Assembly (NCBI GenBank): GCA_029932895.1
Contig: JAOZPF010000078.1
Span: 1 to 10,862 of the forward strand
Source of the DNA: Anaerolineae bacterium
GTDB taxonomy: Bacteria > Chloroflexota > Anaerolineae > B4-G1 > DUEL01
Length of the DNA: 10,862 nt
Direction: 5' to 3'
A program made the translations under genes and the position numbers. The notes below the pieces were generated by a model. It ran no database searches. It saw only the letters and a program-made list of their open reading frames with translations, and was not told where the DNA came from. How positions within the stretch are numbered: position 1 is the first letter of the stretch; every line of letters starts with the position of its first letter. Shown here in pieces: positions 6,384 to 10,862 of this stretch.

Positions 6384-9300
6384 TTGACACCCAGTTGGAT
6401 CGTTCGCATCGTCACCGTGCAGCGGCGGCAGCGGCGGCGGGCACGGGCCAACAGCGGTCCCAACCGCTTTCTGCGACTCGTCGGTGTCTTTTTGCTGCTG
6501 ACCGTCGCCGCCCAGGTGTTGGTCGTCTCTGGCGCTATCGGTTCCGTCGCCAGCGTCTATGCCTACTTTGTCAAGGACCTGCCCGAACCACAGGATATCG
6601 AGTTCGCCGAGGAGAGCTTTGAAACCACCCGTATCTATGACCGGACCGGACAGGTGCTCCTGTGGGAGATCATCGACCCCAACGCCGGGGACCGGGTGTG
6701 GGTGCCGTTGGACCAGGTGCCGGATGACCTGCGTTGCGCCACTATCGCCATCGAGGACCGCACTTTTTGGGAGAACCCGGGTATCAACACGCGCGGTATA
6801 GCCCGCGCTTTTATCTCCAACCTGCGCGGCGAGCAGATTCAGGGTGGGTCATCCATCACCCAGCAGTTGATCAAGAATGTCCTCATTGATCCAGAGGAGC
6901 GGGTCGTGGGGGCCGAGGGCCCCGGCTTCCAGGACTATGCTCGCAAGATCAAGGAGTGGATTCTGGCGCTCGAGATTACCCGTCGCTACGACAAGGAGCA
7001 GATCCTCGAGTGGTACCTGAACACCAACTTTTATGGGAACCTGGCCTATGGGATCGAAGCGGCGGCCCAGGTCTATTTTGGCAAGCATGTCGGTGAACTG
7101 ACACTGGCCGAGGCGGCGACGCTGGCGGCAATCCCCCAATACCCTGGTCAGAATCCCTTTGACAACCCGATCGCCGCCCGTCAGCGGCAGAACCTGGTGT
7201 TGGACCAGATGCTCCTGCAGGGCTGTATCACCAGTGAGCAGGCCGAGGCGGCCAAGGTGGAGCCGTGGCACCTGGCCTCGCCGGCGGAGCAGTTTGACTT
7301 TTTGGCCCCTCATTTCTCCGTCTACGTGCGCAATCAATTGGAGCAGATGCCCGAGGTCGGGCCCGACCTACTGTACCGCGGCGGCCTGCGGGTCTGGACC
7401 ACGTTGGACTATGACTTGCAGCAGCAGGCAGAGTGCGTGGCCCGGGCCCAGATTCGCCGTCTCTCCGGTGAGGACCCCCAGGTCGTAGAGGATGAGGCGC
7501 TGGCCCAGGGATGCGAGGCGGCCCAGTACCTGTATCCCATTAGTAACCCCGGGAGGGACCACAACGTCTCCAACAGCGCCGTGGTGGTATTGCGGCCCAG
7601 CACCGGCGAGATTCTGGCGATGGTGGGAAGCCTGGATTACTGGGACGAATCGATCGACGGTCACTATAACGCTGCCTTGGGGCTGCGTCAGCCCGGTTCC
7701 TCCTTCAAACCGTTCACCTATGTCACCCTTTTATCGCAGGGATACAGCGCCGCGTCGCTTTTCTGGGACGTGCGAACAGCGTTCGAGCAGCCGGGGCAGC
7801 CTCCTTACGTACCAGAGAACTATGACCGCAAGTACCACGGCCCGGTGCGGCTGCGGATCGCCCTGGCCAACTCGTATAATATCCCCGCCGTGGCTGCCCT
7901 GCAGCTCGCCGGTGTGGATAACACCATCCGCACCGCCCATCGTATGGGGATCAACAGCCTCGACCGCGGACTAGAGTTCTATGGCCTCAGCCTGACCCTG
8001 GGAGGCGGCGAGGTGCGGTTGCTGGATATGGCCTACGCCTACAGCGTCTTTGCCAATATGGGCACGATGGCTGGTCAGCCGATCCCGCCGGAGCGGCTGC
8101 GCCCTGGCTACCGGGAGCTAGACCCGGTGGCGATCCTGCGGGTGGAGGACCGTGATGGGAACGTGCTCTATGAGTATGACGAACCGCAGCGGACCGAGGT
8201 TCTCGACCCGCGGCTGGCCTACCTGATGGACAATATTCTCTCCGACCGCAACGCCCGCTGCCAGGCTTTTGGTTGCCCCAACGCATTGGAACTCTCCAAC
8301 GACCGCCCGGTGGCGGCCAAGACCGGCTCCACCAACGACTGGCGAGATGCCTGGACCATTGGTTTCACCCCGCAACTCGTCACCGGGGTTTGGGTGGGCA
8401 ACTCCGACGGCAGCGAGATGGAGGACATTCCCGGTTCACTGGGCGCGGCTCCCATTTGGCACGCGGTGATGGAATATGCCCTGCGGGATGAAGAGATCCA
8501 GCCGTTTTACCGGCCCGAGGGGCTGGAGGAGCGGCAGATCTGCGCCGTCTCCGGCCTTTTGCCCACCGAGCACTGTCCCCTGACGACAGAGCTCTTTATC
8601 CCCGGCACCGAACCCACCGAGCACTGCGCCATTCACCAGCTCTTTCGCGTCAACCGGGAGACGGGACGGCTGTGTACGGTCTTTACGCCGCCGGAATTGT
8701 GCGAGGAACATGTCTTTGAAGTCTACCCGCCGGAGGCAGCCGACTGGCTGGAGAGTCTGCCGGAGGACCGGCGTCCCCCTACACCGCCCACCGAGTACGA
8801 CACCATCTACGGCGGCAACCTGGAGGATGCCGAGGTCTCGATCACCTCGCCCCCCCCATACGCCTACGTCTCTGGCCGCATCACGGTCACCGGGAATGCC
8901 CGTGGCGGGGATTTTGCCTTCTACCGGCTCGCCTTCGGCGAGGGGTTGAACCCCACCGAGTGGGTCCAGATCGGGCCGGACCACGGCAACCAGGTGGATC
9001 GGAATGTGCTCGAGTACTGGGACCTGAGCGGGCTGGACGGCCTGTACAGTTTGCAACTGACCGTCGTCGATCACAGTCAGGCGTTGCGCCAGTTCACGGT
9101 TCAGGTGACGGTGGACAATGTCGCGCCGACCATCGAGCTGACCTACCCGCCGGAGGGCAAGGATTACATCTTTGGGCAGGACGAGTGGGTCAATATCAAC
9201 GCCGAGGTGACGGACAACTATGCCATTGGGCGGGTCGAGTTTTACCGCAACGACGAGGAGGAACCATTTGCCGTGCGAACCGTGCCCCCCTACAACGTCA

Positions 9301-9419
9301 ACTGGGTGATTGGTGAGTTGGGCGAGCAAAAGTTCCGCGCTATTGTCTATGATGGGGCGGGCAACCAGACCGAGTCGGAACCTGTCACGATTCGAGTGAA
9401 GCGGGAGGAGGACCAATAG
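6384..9419 (+). CDS. Class A penicillin-binding protein (glycosyltransferase/transpeptidase) with two Ig-like C-terminal domains
   Basis: A bifunctional peptidoglycan synthase of 1011 residues: it polymerises lipid II and cross-links the peptides outside the membrane. A basic cytoplasmic N-terminus precedes a membrane anchor (about 31-55). The glycosyltransferase family 51 domain has the catalytic Glu124 in EDRTFWENPG, GGSSITQQLIKN (154-165) and a downstream RKIKEWILALEITRRY block. The transpeptidase domain has SSFK (nucleophile Ser439, Lys442), SYN (497-499) and KTGS (646-649). A cysteine-containing linker follows (Cys720, 731, 748, 764, 773). Two Ig-like/beta-sandwich domains then occupy about 818-912 and 914-1007, the second with APTIELTYPPEG and VEFYRND. 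All active-site motifs are intact. The TTG start at 6384 rests on AGAGGAGG 5 bases upstream, on a promoter just before it, and on the N-terminus fitting the family. It is divergent from the exported isomerase gene. No terminator is visible before the infC promoter 14 bases downstream. Confidence 0.95.
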   Translation: MTPSWIVRIVTVQRRQRRRARANSGPNRFLRLVGVFLLLTVAAQVLVVSGAIGSVASVYAYFVKDLPEPQDIEFAEESFETTRIYDRTGQVLLWEIIDPNAGDRVWVPLDQVPDDLRCATIAIEDRTFWENPGINTRGIARAFISNLRGEQIQGGSSITQQLIKNVLIDPEERVVGAEGPGFQDYARKIKEWILALEITRRYDKEQILEWYLNTNFYGNLAYGIEAAAQVYFGKHVGELTLAEAATLAAIPQYPGQNPFDNPIAARQRQNLVLDQMLLQGCITSEQAEAAKVEPWHLASPAEQFDFLAPHFSVYVRNQLEQMPEVGPDLLYRGGLRVWTTLDYDLQQQAECVARAQIRRLSGEDPQVVEDEALAQGCEAAQYLYPISNPGRDHNVSNSAVVVLRPSTGEILAMVGSLDYWDESIDGHYNAALGLRQPGSSFKPFTYVTLLSQGYSAASLFWDVRTAFEQPGQPPYVPENYDRKYHGPVRLRIALANSYNIPAVAALQLAGVDNTIRTAHRMGINSLDRGLEFYGLSLTLGGGEVRLLDMAYAYSVFANMGTMAGQPIPPERLRPGYRELDPVAILRVEDRDGNVLYEYDEPQRTEVLDPRLAYLMDNILSDRNARCQAFGCPNALELSNDRPVAAKTGSTNDWRDAWTIGFTPQLVTGVWVGNSDGSEMEDIPGSLGAAPIWHAVMEYALRDEEIQPFYRPEGLEERQICAVSGLLPTEHCPLTTELFIPGTEPTEHCAIHQLFRVNRETGRLCTVFTPPELCEEHVFEVYPPEAADWLESLPEDRRPPTPPTEYDTIYGGNLEDAEVSITSPPPYAYVSGRITVTGNARGGDFAFYRLAFGEGLNPTEWVQIGPDHGNQVDRNVLEYWDLSGLDGLYSLQLTVVDHSQALRQFTVQVTVDNVAPTIELTYPPEGKDYIFGQDEWVNINAEVTDNYAIGRVEFYRNDEEEPFAVRTVPPYNVNWVIGELGEQKFRAIVYDGAGNQTESEPVTIRVKREEDQ

Positions 9420-9433
9420 AGCGGTCCGCCGAT

Positions 9434-9462
9434 TTGACACCTAGTTAACCTTGTGTTATCAT
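9434..9462 (+). promoter_or_regulatory. Sigma-70-type promoter of the infC-rpmI-rplT operon
   Basis: A consensus -35 TTGACA (9434-9439), a 17-base spacer and TATCAT (9457-9462) sit between the penicillin-binding protein stop and infC. Transcription would start near 9469, giving a leader of about 62 bases. It is the closest to consensus at the -35 box of the three promoters in the window, as expected for ribosomal protein genes. Confidence 0.8.
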
Positions 9463-9467
9463 TGCCC

Positions 9468-9493
9468 GGCGTGCGCCTTGGGGGGCGTGCGTT
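9468..9493 (+). promoter_or_regulatory. GC-rich hairpin at the 5' end of the infC leader
   Basis: GTGCGCC (9471-9477) can pair with GGCGTGC (9484-9490) around a 6-base loop, with two G-U pairs; C9470-G9491 and two further G-U pairs can extend it outward. It would be almost the first thing transcribed. It may stabilise the mRNA or form part of ribosomal-protein control. It does not visibly match an L20 leader that I could name. Confidence 0.45.
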
Positions 9494-9515
9494 TCGGTTC
9501 AGTTGTCTGTGAAAG

Positions 9516-9534
9516 TGAGGTTAGCGAACCATCA
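9516..9534 (+). promoter_or_regulatory. Hairpin covering the infC ribosome-binding site and ATC start
   Basis: TGAGGTT (9516-9522) can pair with AACC-A-TCA (9527-9534) around the loop AGCG, leaving only A9531 bulged. The 5' arm contains GAGG (9517-9520), the only Shine-Dalgarno-like motif upstream, 10 bases from the start; the 3' arm contains the ATC start itself. A competing longer pairing GGTTC (9496-9500) with GAACC (9526-9530) also exists. Such a structure would hold translation down; the regulatory meaning is inference. Confidence 0.4.
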
Positions 9535-10076
9535 GGAGAAGACGTCCTAAAAAGTTCCGGAAGGACCTACACGCGATCTATCGCGTCAACCACCAGATCA
9601 ACGCTCCGGAAGTACGGTTGATTGGACCTAACCGGGAGCACGTCGGCGTTGTCTCCCTGCGCGAGGCCCTGATTCGAGCGGAAGAAGCCAACCTGGACCT
9701 TGTCGAGGTCTCTCCCAACGCCGACCCGCCGGTGGCTCGTATTATGGACTATCACAAGTTCATCTACGAGCAGGCCAAGAAGGAGCGGGAGACACGCAAG
9801 ACGCAAAAGCAGGTCGAGGTCAAAGAGATCCGCTTCCGGCCCAAGACCGACGAACAGGACCGCTCCATCAAGGTGAGACAGGCCCGCAACTGGTTAGAGG
9901 AAGGGATGAAGGTCAAGGTCCGTATCCGCTTCCGGGGCCGGGAGATCACTTACCCGGAGTTGGCGCAGCAGCAATTGCGCGAGGTGGCCGAAGAGTTGGC
10001 GGACGTGGCTGTGGTGGAGCACACGCCGAATCTGGAAGGACGAACGATGCTGATGATCCTGGCGCCAAAAAAGTAG
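9531..10076 (+). CDS. infC: Translation initiation factor IF-3 with a probable ATC start codon
   Basis: IF3 binds the 30S subunit, prevents premature joining of 50S and rejects start codons other than AUG/GUG/UUG. The frame gives 181 residues from an ATC at 9531. It has a basic start (RRRRPKKFRK), the IF3-N signature YRVNHQINAPEVRLIG, VVSLREALIRAEEANLDLVEVSP and ARIMDYHKFIYEQ, and the IF3-C domain with EIRFRPKTDEQD, RFRGREITYPELA and a C-terminal LAPKK. Between the in-frame stop TAG at 9522 and the TTG at 9618 there is no ATG, GTG or TTG, and starting at 9618 would delete the conserved YRVN-to-APEVR segment. A non-standard start is known for infC: AUU in E. coli, where it underlies autoregulation by IF3. 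ATC at 9576 (after AAGGA) is a second possibility. It lies 22 bases before rpmI in the classical operon order. Confidence 0.93.
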   Translation: MRRRRPKKFRKDLHAIYRVNHQINAPEVRLIGPNREHVGVVSLREALIRAEEANLDLVEVSPNADPPVARIMDYHKFIYEQAKKERETRKTQKQVEVKEIRFRPKTDEQDRSIKVRQARNWLEEGMKVKVRIRFRGREITYPELAQQQLREVAEELADVAVVEHTPNLEGRTMLMILAPKK

Positions 10077-10098
10077 CGCCATATTTGGAGAGTAGAAC

Positions 10099-10314
10099 GT
10101 GCCAAAAATCAAGACTCACAAATCGACTTCCAAGCGCTTCCGCCTCTCAAAGGGAGGGAAGGGCAAGTTGATGCGCACCAAGCAGGGCAAGTCCCACTTC
10201 CGACGCCGGAAATCCAAGCGGACCAAGCGGTTGTTCGACGAGATGATTCCTGTCCAGGGAAAGGGCATAGAGCGTCGCGTGCGCCGTCTGGCACCGTATC
10301 TGAAGGAGAAATAG
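10099..10314 (+). CDS. rpmI: 50S ribosomal protein L35
   Basis: A small, very basic protein of the large ribosomal subunit, 71 residues, slightly longer than the usual 64-66. It opens with the L35 signature MPKIKTHKSTSKRFR, continues with KGGKGKLMRTKQGKSH and FRRRKSKRTKR, and ends in a somewhat extended VRRLAPYLKEK. The start is a GTG at 10099 with GGAG 8 bases upstream (10087-10090). It lies between infC (22 bases) and rplT (3 bases), the standard order of this operon, and will be cotranscribed with both. In E. coli and Bacillus this operon is repressed by L20; whether that applies here cannot be read from the sequence. Confidence 0.96.
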   Translation: MPKIKTHKSTSKRFRLSKGGKGKLMRTKQGKSHFRRRKSKRTKRLFDEMIPVQGKGIERRVRRLAPYLKEK

Positions 10315-10317
10315 GCC

Positions 10318-10668
10318 GTGAGAGTCAAAGGGGGAACGAGGACGCGATATCGCCACAAGAAGATATTGCGGCAGACCAAAGGATACTATGGCACGCGCCA
10401 CAGTCTCTGGCGCAGGGCTAACGAGGCGTGGCTCAAGGCGCAGTGGTATGCGTACCGGGATCGGCGGAACCGGAGGCGGAGTCTCAGGCGGCTGTGGATC
10501 GCCCGCATCAATGCGGCGGCCCGGTTGAACGGTCTCTCCTACAGCCGCTTCATCTACGGCCTCAAACAGGCCGGCGTGGCGCTGGACCGCAAGATCCTGG
10601 CCGACATCGCTGTGCGCGACCCGGAGACTTTTGCTCGTATCGCCGAGGTGGCGAAGGAAGCGATGTAG
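10318..10668 (+). CDS. rplT: 50S ribosomal protein L20
   Basis: A basic protein needed early in 50S assembly; it binds 23S rRNA through its long N-terminal extension. The 116 residues match the usual 115-120. Visible family features are the start MRVKGGTRTRYRHKKILRQ, KGYYGTRHSLWRRANEA, the Arg-rich YRDRRNRRRSLRRLWIARI and the globular C-terminus RLNGLSYSRFIYGLKQAG with DRKILADIAV. The start is a GTG at 10318, 3 bases after the rpmI stop; AAGGAG inside the rpmI end (10303-10308) is 9 bases upstream, implying coupling. It is the last gene of the operon, followed after about 30 bases by an intrinsic terminator. Confidence 0.97.
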   Translation: MRVKGGTRTRYRHKKILRQTKGYYGTRHSLWRRANEAWLKAQWYAYRDRRNRRRSLRRLWIARINAAARLNGLSYSRFIYGLKQAGVALDRKILADIAVRDPETFARIAEVAKEAM

Positions 10669-10697
10669 AGATAACCTCTCACCAGAGGAGGAGCGAG

Positions 10698-10728
10698 AGA
10701 GCGAGGGGCGCAACCCCTCGCTCTTTCT
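10698..10728 (+). terminator. Rho-independent terminator of the infC operon
   Basis: AGAGCGAGGGG (10698-10708) pairs perfectly with CCCCTCGCTCT (10714-10724) around the loop CGCAA, giving an 11-base-pair GC-rich stem followed by TTCT. The T-rich tail is on the + side only, so it terminates rightward transcription from rplT. Confidence 0.9.
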
Positions 10729-10862
10729 GTATCCGCGGCAGGGCAAGCCCCTACGTGCGCGTGTTACTCGCTGGCGGTAGGGAGGCGCCTATGTGTGCGC
10801 CCGCAACGCGGAAGGCGGTTCTCTCAGCCGCACGCTCAGCCCAGAGCGTCGCTGTACCACTT
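10729..10862. other. Non-coding tail with short inverted repeats
   Basis: No convincing gene is seen. Three small dyads are present: GGGC-AA-GCCC (10741-10750), GGCGC (10784-10788) with GCGCC (10797-10801) around an 8-base loop, and ACGCTC (10832-10837) with GAGCGT (10844-10849) around a 6-base loop. The first two have the look of the short interspersed palindromic repeats found between genes in many GC-rich bacteria, but only one copy is in the window, so repetition cannot be shown. Confidence 0.35.

Noticed and set aside
6354..6406. GATCGTTCG present twice around the penicillin-binding protein start (6354 and 6398)
   Set aside because: A single 9-base direct repeat, one copy inside coding sequence, with no dyad symmetry; probably chance.
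6753..6785. Asn in place of the usual His in the first glycosyltransferase motif (EDRTFWENPG)
   Set aside because: The catalytic Glu is kept, and this E-D-x-x-F-x-x-N-P-G variant is, to my knowledge, common in class A PBPs of this kind, so it does not suggest inactivation.
8436..9440. 334-codon - strand frame opposite the penicillin-binding protein C-terminus
   Set aside because: No recognisable domain; explained by codon bias of the intact gene on the other strand.

Overview
The window is GC-rich, densely packed bacterial chromosome with no sign of phage, transposon, CRISPR or plasmid genes. The lineage is most likely Chloroflexota (Anaerolineae or a relative). The reasons are the bifunctional phosphoglucose/phosphomannose isomerase, a penicillin-binding protein whose glycosyltransferase motif reads E-D-x-x-F-x-x-N-P-G and which ends in Ig-like domains, and single-pass membrane proteins with long Pro/Thr linkers. 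This assignment is inference from protein style; there is no rRNA to confirm it.

Layout. (1) Positions 1-923, + strand: the 3' part of a MalK/UgpC-type sugar ABC transporter ATPase, cut by the window edge. (2) Positions 946-6285, - strand: seven closely packed genes that look like one operon, read right to left from a good sigma-70-type promoter at 6257-6285. In transcription order they are a parvulin-type peptidyl-prolyl isomerase (putative lipoprotein), two tandem paralogous membrane-anchored proteins with Pro/Thr stalks, a 72-residue exported protein, a single-domain KaiC/RadA-like ATPase, the 16S rRNA 2'-O-methyltransferase RsmI, and phosphoglucose/phosphomannose isomerase. Gaps run from a 17-base overlap to 28 bases. 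(3) Positions 6228-6383: a divergent promoter region. (4) Positions 6384-9419, + strand: a class A penicillin-binding protein (glycosyltransferase plus transpeptidase) with two C-terminal Ig-like domains. (5) Positions 9434-10728, + strand: the translation operon infC-rpmI-rplT (IF3, L35, L20), complete with promoter, structured leader and intrinsic terminator. (6) Positions 10729-10862: a non-coding tail with short inverted repeats.

How they fit together. The divergent region drives envelope functions both ways: the penicillin-binding protein to the right, and the exported foldase with the anchored and secreted proteins of unknown function to the left. The left operon then runs into an ATPase of unknown target and two housekeeping genes. 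The IF3 operon is classical in order, but its IF3 gene has no ATG, GTG or TTG start that preserves the conserved N-terminus. The best start is an ATC, in line with the known rare-start autoregulation of infC.

The most unusual parts are the infC start and its hairpin, and the little-known envelope cassette (isomerase, two paralogous stalk proteins, 72-residue exported protein, KaiC-like ATPase). I see no clear-cut new defence, mobile or biosynthetic system.
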